DNA of 64,000 nucleotides from Micromonospora sediminimaris (GTDB taxonomy: Bacteria; Actinomycetota; Actinomycetes; Mycobacteriales; Micromonosporaceae). Under the pieces are notes generated by a model. It saw nothing but the letters and a program-made list of their open reading frames with translations. It did not search any database and had not been told where the DNA came from. The first letter of the stretch is position 1, and every line of letters starts with the position of its first letter. The stretch is taken from assembly GCA_900112325.1 (NCBI GenBank), contig FOLJ01000010.1, forward strand, positions 124,001 through 188,000. The letters run 5' to 3'. A program made the translations under genes and the position numbers. Below, piece by piece: positions 34,091-43,952 of this stretch.

Positions 34091-35113
34091 TCAGCCGCCG
34101 TTGACGGGGCGGAACTGCGGGACGGAGTGGCGGGCGCGGGGGGTGCGGTTGGTGGTGGGGCCGACGGCGTCGAACATGGTCCGGCCGAGGACCGCGTGGG
34201 CGCGTACGGCCGGGTGGGTGCCGCCGTAGTTGTCCAGGTCGCCGAGAGAGTCGGCGAAGAAGGCGTACGTCAGGGTGGGCGCGCCGGTCGCGTCGAAGAT
34301 GACGCCGGCCTCGTGCCGCGCCGCGCCCGAGGAGTCGTAGTCCGCGCCGTACTTGGTGGCGACCCGGCTGCGTTCCGCCGAGGACATGTCGCGGCGGATC
34401 CCGTCGTGGTAACCGTTGATCCAGCGCAGGATGCCGAGCAGGAAGTCACTCGACCGGGCCGACAGCAGGGTCTTGTTGGCCAGCCGCCACAACAGGTCAT
34501 GGGTCTCGCGCGGAGTGGTCACCCCGAGGAAGAACCGGTTCGGGTTGGCCACCGGCTCGACCCGGGTGTGCGTGAAGCCCTTGGCCGCCAGGATCTCGTT
34601 GATCTCCAGTGCCGGCACCACCCGGCCGCACATCCGTACGGCCGTGTTGTCGGAGACGAGCAGCATCGCGGTGAGGAAATTCGCCACAGTGACCTCGTCG
34701 CCCCAGACCGTCTGGAGGAAGTAGATCCCGCTGCCGCCGAGAATGATGTCGGCGCTCAGGTCGAGCCGCTGGTCAAGTCGCAGCTCGCCGCGGTCGATCT
34801 TGTCCATGACCGCCACCGCGACCGCCAGCTTCTGCACGCTGTACCCGTGCGTCACCCGGTCGGCGTCGTCGGCGATCACGGTCCGGAGGGCCCCGCTGGC
34901 GTCGAGCATCGCGACGTGCGAACGCCACACCCCGCCGGCCCGGGCCTTCTGCTGCCGGTACGTCCGGCGAATCACCTCTCGCGGCGGCACCCTCTCGATG
35001 CCCGCTGTGGTGCCGTCAGCCGGCGCGGCCACCGCACCGGACGGCGTCGCCGCCAACGTCACAGCTGCCGCACCGAATCCGATCGCGGCCCGACGACTGA
35101 CCCGCTTGGTCAT
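34091..35113 (-). CDS. Exported serine hydrolase, class A beta-lactamase fold
   Basis: 340 residues from ATG 35113 (GGGGAGAGG upstream). The Tat-type signal is TKRVSRRAAIGFGAAA. Active-site motifs follow the class A order: SVQK (Ser nucleophile and Lys) and SDN in LLVSDNTAVR; the third motif is probably TKYG instead of KTG. It could be a beta-lactamase, a D-Ala-D-Ala peptidase or an esterase. The altered third motif makes true beta-lactamase activity uncertain. Confidence 0.85.
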   Translation of the reverse strand: MTKRVSRRAAIGFGAAAVTLAATPSGAVAAPADGTTAGIERVPPREVIRRTYRQQKARAGGVWRSHVAMLDASGALRTVIADDADRVTHGYSVQKLAVAVAVMDKIDRGELRLDQRLDLSADIILGGSGIYFLQTVWGDEVTVANFLTAMLLVSDNTAVRMCGRVVPALEINEILAAKGFTHTRVEPVANPNRFFLGVTTPRETHDLLWRLANKTLLSARSSDFLLGILRWINGYHDGIRRDMSSAERSRVATKYGADYDSSGAARHEAGVIFDATGAPTLTYAFFADSLGDLDNYGGTHPAVRAHAVLGRTMFDAVGPTTNRTPRARHSVPQFRPVNGG

Positions 35114-35209
35114 TGCCTCTCCCCAGGGTTTCCGCTGCCACCGGCGACCGCCGGCACCTGACCCACCCTGCCACATGTCCACAAAGGACACTTGCCGAGA
35201 CCGGACCGC

Positions 35210-36175
35210 TCAGAGCGCGCTTATCGTCTCCGGCGCCCGTTCCCGACGGGACAGTGCCCGCACCACCGCGAGCGGACCGTGCCGCCAGGCCGCGATCCGG
35301 GTGAGCAGGTCAGTTGTCAGTTCGGTGGCGGCGGCCGGCATCTCGGGCGTCGGCAGGCCCAGGCTGACCGCCAGATCATCGGTGTGCACCACCAGCTCCA
35401 ACAGCCGGGTCAGCAGGAAGTCGTCGACGGCCAGTCCCCAGTCGCCGAGGTCGACGATCCGGTACGGCGGCTGCGCCGGCACCGTACGGCGCAGCTTCGC
35501 CAGAACCCCGTCCACCTCCACGGCGAGCTGGGCGGCGTCGGTCTCGGTGGCGGCCCGTTCACCCCGTTCGCGGATGTCGGTGTTGTCCGCCTCCTCCGCG
35601 CCGGTGGTGACCCAGCCACTGCCGGTGAAGTGCGCCAGGACGTCGATCGCGGTTTGCCCGGGCGGCGCGTCGAGCAGCTCCGAAGTCCGGGTGATCTGGT
35701 TGGCGAGGTGCCGGGCCAGCCCGCCGGTCGAGTAGTACGGCAGGGCGCTCGGCGTCGTCCAGCGCTCCGCCAGCACCGGCGTACGCAGCAGCGAGGCGGC
35801 GACGTCGGCGGCGGCGAGGTAGGCGCTCCGGGTGGTGACGTCCTGGGACAACAGGCCCGGGTCGACGCGCAGGCCGAGGTCCGGCTGTCCCAGCCAGTCC
35901 AGTCGGGCCGAGGTCCGCTCGGCGTGTTCGGTCAGCAGCAGCCGCACGCGGTACGCGGCCAGCAGCATCGCCTGCAGGGAGTCCACCCCGAACGCGGCGT
36001 CGACCGCACCGTCGGCCAGCCCTTCGATCTGGAACGGGCAGCACCAGTCACCGCCCGGCAGCGGGTCGGGGTGCGGCTTGCCGAAACGGACGACCAGCTC
36101 CGACGTGCCGTCGTCAGGAAGAACCATCGCGATCCGCCGCTCGGCGACGACCTCACCCAACTCGTACAACCTCAC
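35210..36175 (-). CDS. DUF6968-like domain fused to mycothiol-dependent isomerase-like domain
   Basis: 321 residues in two parts. Residues 1-90 resemble DUF6968 (GEVVAERRIAMVLPDDG, WCCPFQIEGLADGAVDAAFGVDSLQAM). From about 110 the protein is a maleylpyruvate isomerase/DinB-like bundle, with metal-site His in GGLARHLANQI and in LELVVHTDDLAVSLG. Such enzymes use mycothiol as cofactor, in keeping with an actinomycete. The GTG start has GGAGAGGAGC directly upstream and lies 23 bases inside ureD, so it is probably cotranslated with the urease operon. The link to urea metabolism is unclear. Confidence 0.8.
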   Translation of the reverse strand: MRLYELGEVVAERRIAMVLPDDGTSELVVRFGKPHPDPLPGGDWCCPFQIEGLADGAVDAAFGVDSLQAMLLAAYRVRLLLTEHAERTSARLDWLGQPDLGLRVDPGLLSQDVTTRSAYLAAADVAASLLRTPVLAERWTTPSALPYYSTGGLARHLANQITRTSELLDAPPGQTAIDVLAHFTGSGWVTTGAEEADNTDIRERGERAATETDAAQLAVEVDGVLAKLRRTVPAQPPYRIVDLGDWGLAVDDFLLTRLLELVVHTDDLAVSLGLPTPEMPAAATELTTDLLTRIAAWRHGPLAVVRALSRRERAPETISAL

Positions 36176-36935
36176 GCTCCTCTCCCCCGGCCGAGGCAGC
36201 GATGGTATCCGTCGCGGTGTCGGGTTCGAGGTACTCCCGCAGGGTGTGCGCGTCCGGCGCGGTTGCGCTCCACAGGGTCGCCGGGCCGCCGGCCAGCGGC
36301 AGTCGGGCCCGCGTACCGCACACCGCAGCCGACTGCGCCGGTCGGGCCGGGTCCACGATCAGCAGCGAACCCGTAGCGGACGCGCCGGCCAACACCGTCG
36401 GTCCGGCCCAGCCGGCGGCGTTCGGCCCGACCGCCAGGGACTGCCGCAGCAGCGGCCGATCGTCCAGGTCGACCCAGGTGTTGATCTCCATGTTGCCGGG
36501 CTGCTCGCCGTGACGCCCGCAGATCAGCTCGTCCCGCCAGTGCAGGGTGCCCCCCGCCGCGACGGCCACCTGCGAGTCCGCGACGTGCGCGCAGCCGGCC
36601 GCCGCGACCAGTTGCTCGGGCAGCCAGAACAGGGCCGCCCGCTCGGCGACGGTGGCCCGGACCAGCGTCCGGGACACCGCGCCGGGGCGGCCCGGCAGCG
36701 CGACGGACGCCGCCACCGTGTGCACACGGACCACCGCGCCGGGGCCGACCTCGACGTCCAGCCGCAGGTCGTCACCGGCGAGCGGACCGGCCGCTCCGCC
36801 GACGACGTACACCGTGACACCACCGCCGGGGGCCGGTACCTGGCGCAGCAGCAGCGGGCTCTCGCCGCGCAGTTCGGCCAGCACGGTCTGGCCGCGCCGG
36901 TCGACGCGGGCCACCAGCCGGGCGGTGGCCCGCAT
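36153..36935 (-). CDS. ureD: Urease accessory protein UreD
   Basis: 260 residues, of which the UreD/UreH fold shows in VTVYVVGGAAGPLAGDDLRLDVEVGPGAVVRVHTVAASVALPG and the CGRHGEQPG segment. UreD forms the scaffold with UreF and UreG on apo-urease for nickel insertion. It overlaps the ureG stop by one base. Confidence 0.92.
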   Translation of the reverse strand: MRATARLVARVDRRGQTVLAELRGESPLLLRQVPAPGGGVTVYVVGGAAGPLAGDDLRLDVEVGPGAVVRVHTVAASVALPGRPGAVSRTLVRATVAERAALFWLPEQLVAAAGCAHVADSQVAVAAGGTLHWRDELICGRHGEQPGNMEINTWVDLDDRPLLRQSLAVGPNAAGWAGPTVLAGASATGSLLIVDPARPAQSAAVCGTRARLPLAGGPATLWSATAPDAHTLREYLEPDTATDTIAASAGGEEREVVRVG

Positions 36936-37672
36936 CAGGCCTGCCCGGCGGGTACCGGGCCGGCCGGCGTGGACTGCGCGGCCCGGTGGTGGGCCAGTTC
37001 GTGACGGATCCAGGCGGCGACCTGGGTCGCCAGGGGATCCTCGCTGATGGACTGGAACACCGTCGGCAGGTCGCCCCGACGGGCCCGGGCGTCGCGGTCC
37101 ATCACGGACAGGTCGGCACCGACCATCGGCGCCAGGTCGGTCTTGTTGATGACCAGCAGGTCGGCCGCGGTCACCCCGGGGCCGCCCTTGCGGGGCACCT
37201 TGTCCCCGCCGGCCACGTCCACCACGAAGATCTGCCGGTCCACCAGGCCCCGGCTGAACGTGGCGGTCAGGTTGTCGCCACCGCTCTCCACCAGAACCAG
37301 GTCCAACGGGCCCAACGCGTCGGTCAGCTCGTCGACGGCGTCGAGGTTGGCGCCGATGTCGTCGCGGATGGCGGTGTGCGGGCAGCAGCCCGTCTCCACC
37401 GCCCTGATCCGGGTCGGATCGAGCACCCCGGCGCGCTTGAGGAAGTCGGCGTCCTCGGTGGTGTAGATGTCGTTCGTCACCACACCGAGGCGCAACTCGT
37501 CGGCGAACGCCCGGCACAGCGCCGCGACCAGCGCGGTCTTGCCGGAGCCGACCGGGCCGCCAATGCCGACCCGCAACGCCCGCGCGGCAGTCGGTAGCGG
37601 GGCGTGCGGGTCGACCCCCGGCTCGGGGTGGGTGTGGGGAACGGACTCGTCGTGATCGAATTCAGGACGCAA
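36935..37672 (-). CDS. ureG: Urease accessory GTPase UreG
   Basis: About 245 residues. A His-rich head ([12 protein letters not shown]) is followed by the P-loop [11 protein letters not shown], then [14 protein letters not shown], the nickel-binding [14 protein letters not shown] (Cys-Pro-His), [16 protein letters not shown] and the guanine motif INKTDLA. It hydrolyses GTP to load nickel into urease. TTG 37672 is the best start (GGAGG nine bases upstream), giving an 11-base overlap with ureF. The longer open frame upstream is not coding. Confidence 0.94.
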   Translation of the reverse strand: MRPEFDHDESVPHTHPEPGVDPHAPLPTAARALRVGIGGPVGSGKTALVAALCRAFADELRLGVVTNDIYTTEDADFLKRAGVLDPTRIRAVETGCCPHTAIRDDIGANLDAVDELTDALGPLDLVLVESGGDNLTATFSRGLVDRQIFVVDVAGGDKVPRKGGPGVTAADLLVINKTDLAPMVGADLSVMDRDARARRGDLPTVFQSISEDPLATQVAAWIRHELAHHRAAQSTPAGPVPAGQA

Positions 37673-38345
37673 AGAGACGCACCTCCCAGGTGACGTGAGC
37701 TTCGGCATGGATGTCGGCGAGTGGAGCGGCGGCGGCGGGCAGCCGCTCCGGTGGTTCCTCGGCGGCGCGGGCCGCCCGCGCCGCGGTGGCGTCGCAGGTG
37801 CCGGCGAGCCGCACCAGCAGGGCCTGCACCTGGTACGGGTCGAGGCCGAGCAGGCGTACGGCGGCACTGGCCGAGCCGGTCACCGTCGCGTGGGCGGCGA
37901 CCGTGGCAACCTGTCCGGGGTTGAGACCGGCGGCGGCACCGACCAGCCCCAGCACCAGCGGCTGGTGTGGCCCGTCCGGCGCGGCGGGCAGGTCGTCGAA
38001 GGTGGCCTGCGGCCAGATCCGGCGGCCGGCTCGCAGCAGTGCGCGGCCCTGCCGGCGGGACACCGACCGCTGCGCGGGCGAGGCGGTCCGGGCGTCCAGT
38101 TCGGCGTCGAGTCGGGCCAGCGCGGCGGAGCGGCCGGCCGACCACGCCACGCCACGGGCCGCCGCCGCGAACGCCGCCGTGACCAGTCCCGCAGTGGCCA
38201 GCCGACCCCGCAGGTACTCCGCCAGGGTGTCCAGATCGGTCACCCGGCCGGCGGCGACGGCCGCCTCCAATCCGGCCGAGTGGGCGTGCGCGCCGGCCGG
38301 GAACCGCCCGTCGGCGAGGAGCAGCAGCATCGTCGGGGTGGCCAT
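37662..38345 (-). CDS. ureF: Urease accessory protein UreF
   Basis: 227 residues, all-helical, with [24 protein letters not shown] and a late [15 protein letters not shown] typical of UreF. It acts with UreD to gate UreG on urease. The start overlaps the ureC stop by one base. Confidence 0.9.
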   Translation of the reverse strand: MATPTMLLLLADGRFPAGAHAHSAGLEAAVAAGRVTDLDTLAEYLRGRLATAGLVTAAFAAAARGVAWSAGRSAALARLDAELDARTASPAQRSVSRRQGRALLRAGRRIWPQATFDDLPAAPDGPHQPLVLGLVGAAAGLNPGQVATVAAHATVTGSASAAVRLLGLDPYQVQALLVRLAGTCDATAARAARAAEEPPERLPAAAAPLADIHAEAHVTWEVRLFAS

Positions 38346-40048
38346 CAGAACAGGAAGTACCGCTGGGCCATGGGCAGTTCGGTCACCGGATCCGGCTCCA
38401 CCACCACGCCGTCGATCCGGACGGTGAAGGTGTCCGGGTCGACCTCGATGCGCGGTAGGGCGTTGTTCTCCGGCAGGTCGGTCTTGCCGCGCGACCGTAC
38501 GTCGGCCACCGGCACCACCCGACGCCGCACGTCCAACCGCAGCCCGGCCTCCACCGCGGCGGGTGCCACGAACGCCAGGCTGGTGGCGGCAGCCGCGCCG
38601 CCGTACGCCCCGAACATCGGCCGGGGCAGCATCGGCTGCGGCGTGGGGATCGAGGCGTTCGCGTCACCCATCTGCGCGTACGCGATCATGCCGCCCTTGA
38701 TGACCAGGTGCGGTCGTACGCCGAAGAAAGCCGGCTCCCACAGCACCAGATCGGCGAGCTTGCCCGGCTCCACCGACCCGATCTCGTGATCGAGTCCGTT
38801 GGCCATGGCCGCGCAGATGGTGTACTTCGCGACGTACCTACGGGCCCGGTGGTTGTCGGCGGCGCCGTCGCCGGGCAGGGCGCCCACCCGCGCCTTCATC
38901 ACGTGTGCGCTCTGCCAGGTACGCAGCACGATCTCTCCGATCCGCCCCATCGCCTGCGAGTCGGAGCCGATGATGGAGATCGCCCCGAGGTCGTGCAGCA
39001 GGTCCTCGGCGGCCATGGTGGACGGTCGGATCCGGCTCTCGGCGAACGCCAGGTCCTCCGGCACGGCCGGGTTGAGATGGTGGCAGACCATCAGCATGTC
39101 GAGGTGCTCGGCGAGGGTGTTGCGGGTGTACGGGCGGGTCGGGTTGGTCGACGACGGCAGCACGTTCGGCTCACCGGCGACGGTGATGATGTCCGGCGCG
39201 TGCCCGCCGCCGGCCCCCTCGGTGTGGTACGAGTGGATCGCCCGGCCGCCGATGGCGCGCAGGGTGTCGGCGACGAATCCGGCCTCGTTGAGCGTGTCGG
39301 TGTGGATGGAGACCTGCACGCCGGAGGCGTCGGCGACCCGCAGGCAGGCGTCGATCGCCGCCGGGGTGGTGCCCCAGTCCTCGTGCAGCTTGAACCCGCC
39401 GGCCCCGGCCCGCAACTGCTCCCACAGCGCCTCCTCCGAGACGGTGTTGCCCTTGCCGAGCAGCAGCACGTTGACCGGGAACGTGTCGAGGGCCTCGTGC
39501 ATCCGGGCCAGGTGCCAGGCGTTCGGGGTGACGGTGGTGGCCCGGGTGCCCTCCGCCGGGCCGGTGCCGCCGCCGACCAGGGTGGTGACTCCGCTGGCGA
39601 GCGCCTCGGCGACCAGTTGTGGGCAGATGAAGTGCACGTGGGTGTCGACCGCCCCGGCGGTGAGAATCCGGCCGTTGCCGGCGATCACCTCGGTGGCCGG
39701 GCCGATGACCAGATCCGGATGGACACCGTCCATGGTGTCCGGGTTGCCGGCTCGGCCAAGCGCGACGATCCGCCCGTCGCGCAGCCCGACGTCGGCCTTG
39801 ACCACCCCCCAGTGGTCGAGGACGACCGCACCGGTGATCACGGTGTCCAGGGCGCCCTCGGCGCGGGTGGCCCGGGACTGACCCATCGACTCGCGAATCA
39901 CCTTGCCGCCGCCGAAGACCGCCTCGTCACCGCCGGCACAGTGGTCGTGCTCGATCTCGATCAGCAGGTTCGTGTCGGCCAGCCGGATCCGGTCTCCGGT
40001 GGTCGGCCCGTAGAGGGCCACGTAGCGGTTCCGCTCCACGATGCTCAC
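38345..40048 (-). CDS. ureC: Urease alpha subunit UreC
   Basis: 567 residues, full length. Nickel ligands are VDTHVHF (two His), the carbamylated Lys in [10 protein letters not shown] and later His/Asp in HSYHTEG and GSDSQAMG. The flap reads [13 protein letters not shown]. It hydrolyses urea to ammonia and carbamate in the cytoplasm. GTG 40048 overlaps the ureB stop by four bases. Confidence 0.97.
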   Translation of the reverse strand: MSIVERNRYVALYGPTTGDRIRLADTNLLIEIEHDHCAGGDEAVFGGGKVIRESMGQSRATRAEGALDTVITGAVVLDHWGVVKADVGLRDGRIVALGRAGNPDTMDGVHPDLVIGPATEVIAGNGRILTAGAVDTHVHFICPQLVAEALASGVTTLVGGGTGPAEGTRATTVTPNAWHLARMHEALDTFPVNVLLLGKGNTVSEEALWEQLRAGAGGFKLHEDWGTTPAAIDACLRVADASGVQVSIHTDTLNEAGFVADTLRAIGGRAIHSYHTEGAGGGHAPDIITVAGEPNVLPSSTNPTRPYTRNTLAEHLDMLMVCHHLNPAVPEDLAFAESRIRPSTMAAEDLLHDLGAISIIGSDSQAMGRIGEIVLRTWQSAHVMKARVGALPGDGAADNHRARRYVAKYTICAAMANGLDHEIGSVEPGKLADLVLWEPAFFGVRPHLVIKGGMIAYAQMGDANASIPTPQPMLPRPMFGAYGGAAAATSLAFVAPAAVEAGLRLDVRRRVVPVADVRSRGKTDLPENNALPRIEVDPDTFTVRIDGVVVEPDPVTELPMAQRYFLF

Positions 40049-40368
40049 GCCTTCCGTCCTTCGTCCAGCGCTCCGGCGCACTCGCCGCGCAGGCCCGGCA
40101 CGATCCGCGCGCCACCCAGCGGCACCAGGTCCACCCGGCGGCTCACGCCCGGCTCGAACCGCACCGAGGTGCCGGCCGGTACCGCGAGCCGCTGCCCCCA
40201 GGCGGCGTCCCGGTCGAAATCCAGCGCCGGGTTGGCCTCGGCGAAGTGGTAGTGCGACCCGACCTGCACCGGCCGGTCACCGGTGTTGACCACCAGCAGC
40301 GTGGTCACCGGCCGGCCGACGTTGATCTCGACAGGCCCGTCCGCCGGCAGGATCTCCCCGGGGATCAC
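40045..40368 (-). CDS. ureB: Urease beta subunit UreB
   Basis: 107 residues: [43 protein letters not shown] and [18 protein letters not shown] are the standard UreB sequence. GTG 40368 overlaps the ureA stop by four bases. Separate UreA and UreB are the usual bacterial arrangement. Confidence 0.96.
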   Translation of the reverse strand: MIPGEILPADGPVEINVGRPVTTLLVVNTGDRPVQVGSHYHFAEANPALDFDRDAAWGQRLAVPAGTSVRFEPGVSRRVDLVPLGGARIVPGLRGECAGALDEGRKA

Positions 40369-40667
40369 GGGATCGGGTGGTGCACAGTCACCAGTTTGGT
40401 GCCGTCCGGGAACGTCGCCTCCACCTGCACCTCCCCCAGCAACTCGGGGATGCCGTCCTGCACGTCGTCCCGGCTGAGCACGGTGCGTCCGGCGGCCATC
40501 AGGTCGACCACGGACGCACCGTCGCGTGCCCCTTCGAGCAGGAAGGCGGTGATCACCGCGACGGCTTCCGGATAGTTGAGACGCAGGCCGCGCTCGCGGC
40601 GACGTCGGGCGACGTCGGCCGCCACGTGGACGAGCAGGCGGTCCTGCTCGTGAGGGGTGAGATACAC
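40365..40667 (-). CDS. ureA: Urease gamma subunit UreA
   Basis: 100 residues from GTG 40667 ([20 protein letters not shown]). [28 protein letters not shown]-type [28 protein letters not shown] are the UreA signature. It is the first gene of ureABCFGD. Confidence 0.96.
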   Translation of the reverse strand: MYLTPHEQDRLLVHVAADVARRRRERGLRLNYPEAVAVITAFLLEGARDGASVVDLMAAGRTVLSRDDVQDGIPELLGEVQVEATFPDGTKLVTVHHPIP

Positions 40668-40989
40668 GGGTGCTCCCGGTGGATGTCCGCGCTCCCGACG
40701 CCGCCGGCCCGGCGCCTCGACGCGCCGCCGCACGGTTCGGGGTTCGCCCGCCGGCCCGACCCGCCACGCGCATCGGGCCTGGGAGTTCCACCCTCCCGGC
40801 CCACGTGACGGATCACCGGCGGTGGCTTCTCGGATGCGGACCGCACCGCCCACCGCTCAGCAGACCGTAAGGGATCACGCGCTTCCCCGGCAACACCCAA
40901 CCGGCGTACGCCCCGGGTGGGAGGTCGGCGTGCCGGGGGTCGGGGTGAGGGTGGTCATAACGGGTGGACGCTGGGCGGTCAGCGGCTGC
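40668..40989. other. Divergent promoter region, ureA and cystine-importer leader
   Basis: About 320 bases without a convincing gene; the open frames here are reverse-strand shadows. It must hold the ureA promoter. I see no clear GlnR or nickel-regulator box. Confidence 0.4.
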
Positions 40990-40995
40990 TAGCCT
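40965..40995 (+). promoter_or_regulatory. Candidate promoter of the riboswitch transcript
   Basis: TGGACG (40965-40970) and TAGCCT (40990-40995, fits TANNNT) are 19 bases apart. Transcription would start near 41002, just before the riboswitch P1 stem. Confidence 0.5.
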
Positions 40996-41003
40996 CGGCC
41001 GCA

Positions 41004-41105
41004 GGTCATGAGTGCCAGCGCCAAGCCCCGGCTCGCTGGCCGGCAACCCTCCACCGCGCAGGGGTGCCCCGGGTGAGGACCAGGCATCGGAGCGTTCTCC
41101 GGTGC
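41004..41105 (+). promoter_or_regulatory. SAM-IV riboswitch
   Basis: P1 pairs GGTC (41004-41007) with GACC (41078-41081). P2 pairs GCCAGCG (41014-41020) with CGCTGGC (41034-41040). The core shows ATGAGTGCCAGCG, CAAGCCCCGGCT, CCGGCAACCCTCC and GGGGTGCCCCGGGTGA, which I recognise as the actinobacterial S-box variant. A 3' hairpin (41084-41092 with 41097-41105, one G-U), absent from SAM-I, supports the SAM-IV class. It senses S-adenosylmethionine and would lower expression when SAM is plentiful. Confidence 0.88.
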
Positions 41106-41150
41106 AAGCGTGGCCTGGGTTCCCAGGTCATCACGACCTTGAGGAGAACC

Positions 41151-41246
41151 ATGTCGTACCGCAGCCGACCCGCCGTGGCCCGCCCGGGCCTGACCCGACG
41201 CCGCCACGTCGACATGATGCGGGTGTGCAGCGCCGCGTGTAGCTGA
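41151..41246 (+). CDS. Cys-containing leader peptide
   Basis: 31 residues from ATG 41151, with GAGGAGAACC directly upstream. It ends RRRHVDMMRVCSAACS: the RHVD...RV.SA.C ending matches the short leader peptides found before actinobacterial sulfur genes. Two Cys codons near the stop would stall ribosomes when Cys-tRNA is low and so could set downstream folding. It lies 45 bases after the riboswitch and 143 bases before the binding-protein gene. Confidence 0.75.
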   Translation: MSYRSRPAVARPGLTRRRHVDMMRVCSAACS

Positions 41247-41320
41247 CCGCGTCGCCGCCGGTCACCGACGCTTCGGCTGACCGGGACCTGTTTTCGCTCC
41301 GTCATCGAACCCCATCCCAG

Positions 41321-41342
41321 CGGTCCGCCCTGCGGCGGACCG
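41321..41342 (+). terminator. Attenuator-type hairpin before the cystine-type importer
   Basis: CGGTCCGCC pairs perfectly with GGCGGACCG around CTGC, 75 bases after the leader peptide and 48 before the importer genes. No U-tract follows. It is the likely output of the riboswitch and/or leader peptide. Confidence 0.6.
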
Positions 41343-41389
41343 TCGGTGTGGCACGTCCGTGCCCGCCGCCGCTCGACCAGGAGACACCT

Positions 41390-42238
41390 GTGCGATTCCT
41401 TCCCACCCTGACCCGCGCCGCCGCCGTCGGCGTCGCCGCGATCCTCGGCGCCGCCACCCTGACCGCCTGCGGCTCCGACTCCGCCGGCAGTACCGCCGAC
41501 AACCCGTACGGCCTGCTCCAACCGGGGGTGCTGCGGGCCGGCACGCTCACCGACGCCCCACCGAACGTCTACCTGAAGGACGGCAGGTTCACCGGCTTCG
41601 ACAACGATCTGCTGGTCGCCGCCGCCGACAAGCTCGGCCTGACTGTGGAGTTCGTCGGCACCGACTTCTCCGCCCTGCTCGCCCAGGTCGGCAACCGGAA
41701 GTTCGACGTCGGCAGTTCCTCGATCACCATCACCGAGGCGCGGAAGAAGACCGTGGACTTCGGCAACGGGTACGACTTCGGCTACTTCGGGCTCGACGTG
41801 CCCGCCGGGTCGGCGCTTACCAGCTTCGACGAGCTGCCCGGCAAGCGGGTGGTGGTCGTGCAGGGCACCGTCCAGGACGACTACGCCACGAACAAGGGCC
41901 TCGACCCGGTGCGGGTGCCCGACTACAACGGCGCGATCAACCAGCTCAAGGCCGGTACCGCCGATGCCTGGATCGCCCCCGCCGAGATCGGCGAGAAGAC
42001 CGCCGCGGACAGCGGCGGCAAGATCACGGTGGCGGCGAAGGAACTCAGCCCGGCACCGACGGCGTACGCCTTCGCCAAGGGCAACGACGCGCTGCGCGAG
42101 GCGCTGAACCGGGCCCTCGACGAGCTGATCGCCGACGGCACCTGGACCCGGTTGCAGGAGCAGTACTACCCGGGCCGGCCGATCCCGGCCGACTTCACCC
42201 CGGGCAGTGGTGACGTGTCGGCTCCGGCCGCTTCCTGA
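41390..42238 (+). CDS. Amino acid ABC importer, substrate-binding lipoprotein
   Basis: 282 residues from GTG 41390 (AGGAG upstream). The signal ends in lipobox LTACG. The family 3 binding fold shows GVLRAGTLTDAPPNVYLKDGRFTGFDNDLLVAAADKLGL and DVGSSSITITEARKKTVDFGNGY. It should bind a polar amino acid; the SAM-IV riboswitch and Cys leader make cystine, cysteine or methionine the best guess. Confidence 0.92.
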   Translation: MRFLPTLTRAAAVGVAAILGAATLTACGSDSAGSTADNPYGLLQPGVLRAGTLTDAPPNVYLKDGRFTGFDNDLLVAAADKLGLTVEFVGTDFSALLAQVGNRKFDVGSSSITITEARKKTVDFGNGYDFGYFGLDVPAGSALTSFDELPGKRVVVVQGTVQDDYATNKGLDPVRVPDYNGAINQLKAGTADAWIAPAEIGEKTAADSGGKITVAAKELSPAPTAYAFAKGNDALREALNRALDELIADGTWTRLQEQYYPGRPIPADFTPGSGDVSAPAAS

Positions 42239-42274
42239 CGGTAGGAGCACGAGCGAGCAGGGCGGAGGTTGACC

Positions 42275-43054
42275 GTGGATCCGTTGCGCACCCTGTGGGA
42301 GACGTTCTTCGACTGGGAGTCGATGCGTGAGGCGCTACCCGAGATGCTCACCGTCGGGTTGCCCAACACGCTGATCCTGGCGGTCACCGCCGCCCTGCTC
42401 GGCTCGGCGCTGGGCATCCTGCTCGCGGTCGCGGGCATCTCGCGTACCCGCTGGCTGCGGTGGCCGGCGCGGGTCTGGACCGACGTGTTCCGGGGCCTGC
42501 CGGCGGCGGCGACGATCCTGCTGATCGGTGTCGGCCTGGCCCCGCTGGGCATGCAGGTGTGGGGGCCGAACCCGTACCCGTTGGGCATCCTGGCGCTGTC
42601 GCTTATCGCGTCGGCGTACCTCGGGGAGATCTTCCGCTCGGGTATCCAGTCGGTGGAGGCCACCCAGTTGGAAGCGGCCCGCGCGCTGGGCTTCTCCTGG
42701 CGCGAGGCGATGCGGAGGGTGATCATCCCGCAGGGCATCCGGCGGATCCTGCCGGCCTGGGTCAACCAGCTCATCGCCCTGATCAAGGACTCCAGCCTGG
42801 TCTACTTCCTCGGCCTGCTGGCCAGTCAGCGCGAGCTGTTCCGGATCGGTCAGGACTACGCGGCCAACACCGGCAACCAGTCGGCGCTGCTGCTGGCCGG
42901 GCTGTTCTACCTCGCGCTGACCGTGCCGCTGACCCACGCCGTCAACTGGATCGACAAGCGACTGCGGCACGGCCGGCCGGAGGCCGGGCCCACCGACGAC
43001 CCCGACGACCTGGACCTGGCGCTGCCCGGCGCAGCCGGAGGCAACCAACGATGA
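42275..43054 (+). CDS. Amino acid ABC importer, permease
   Basis: 259 residues, HisM/GlnP-like, about five helices. The coupling loop is [41 protein letters not shown] is typical of cystine/glutamine-type permeases. GTG 42275 follows GGAGG by six bases; a TTG six bases earlier is less likely. The stop overlaps the ATPase start by four bases. Confidence 0.92.
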   Translation: MDPLRTLWETFFDWESMREALPEMLTVGLPNTLILAVTAALLGSALGILLAVAGISRTRWLRWPARVWTDVFRGLPAAATILLIGVGLAPLGMQVWGPNPYPLGILALSLIASAYLGEIFRSGIQSVEATQLEAARALGFSWREAMRRVIIPQGIRRILPAWVNQLIALIKDSSLVYFLGLLASQRELFRIGQDYAANTGNQSALLLAGLFYLALTVPLTHAVNWIDKRLRHGRPEAGPTDDPDDLDLALPGAAGGNQR

Positions 43055-43782
43055 ACACCTCGGTCAGCCTGAGCCTGCGCGACGTGCACCTCGCCTTCGG
43101 GCGTCACCGGGTGCTGCGCGGGGTGGACCTGGACGTGGCGCGCGGCGGCACCGCGTGCGTCATCGGCCCGTCCGGGTCGGGCAAGTCCACCCTGCTGCGT
43201 ACCGTCAACCGGCTCCTCGAACCGGACCGGGGCGACGTGCTGCTGGACGGGCGCAGCGTGCTGCGCGACGACCCGGACGCCCTGCGGCAGCGGATCGGCA
43301 TGGTGTTCCAGCAGTTCAACCTCTTCCCGCACATGAGCGTGCTGCGCAACATCACCCTGCCGCTGCGCCGCATCCGCAGGCTCGGCGAGGACGAGGCGGT
43401 GGCCCGGGCCCGGGCTGAACTCGACCGGGTCGGCCTGGCCGCCAAGGCCGACGCCCGGCCCGCTCACCTGTCCGGCGGGCAGCAGCAGCGGGTCGCCATC
43501 GCACGGGCCCTGGCCATGCAGCCTCAGGTGATGCTCTTCGACGAGGCCACCTCCGCGCTCGACCCGGAACTGGTCAAGGGGGTGCTGGCGCTGATGGCGG
43601 AGCTGTCCGCCCAGGGCATGACGATGGTGGTGGTGACCCACGAGATGGGTTTCGCCCGCCAGGTCGCCGACACCGTCGCCTTCATGGACGCCGGGGTGGT
43701 GCTGGAGGCCGGCGACCCGCAGTCACTCTTCGAGTCGCCGCAACATCCCCGACTGCGCCGCTTCCTGTCCCAGGTGCTGTGA
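43051..43782 (+). CDS. Amino acid ABC importer, ATP-binding protein
   Basis: 243 residues with Walker [13 protein letters not shown]-loop [15 protein letters not shown], signature [16 protein letters not shown], Walker [15 protein letters not shown] and switch VVTHEMGFA, as in GlnQ/TcyC-type subunits. It powers uptake with the preceding two genes. Confidence 0.94.
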   Translation: MNTSVSLSLRDVHLAFGRHRVLRGVDLDVARGGTACVIGPSGSGKSTLLRTVNRLLEPDRGDVLLDGRSVLRDDPDALRQRIGMVFQQFNLFPHMSVLRNITLPLRRIRRLGEDEAVARARAELDRVGLAAKADARPAHLSGGQQQRVAIARALAMQPQVMLFDEATSALDPELVKGVLALMAELSAQGMTMVVVTHEMGFARQVADTVAFMDAGVVLEAGDPQSLFESPQHPRLRRFLSQVL

Positions 43783-43952
43783 GACGGACGCGAGCGCGTC
43801 GAACATCACCCTCCGGCACACGCCTGCATGCACCTTGCGTTGCAGTGACGCGCCGTCCGGTCGCCCCGGCAGGCTCCGCAACCTCGGCTTCTAACGCCCG
43901 GTATAGGCTGTCGCTCGAATCTGCAACATCCAACTCCACCGGGAGGTCTACG

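Noticed and set aside
32420..35161. 913-residue plus-strand open frame
   Set aside because: It crosses the UrtA-like, MarR and serine-hydrolase genes, all of which have clear motifs in other frames.
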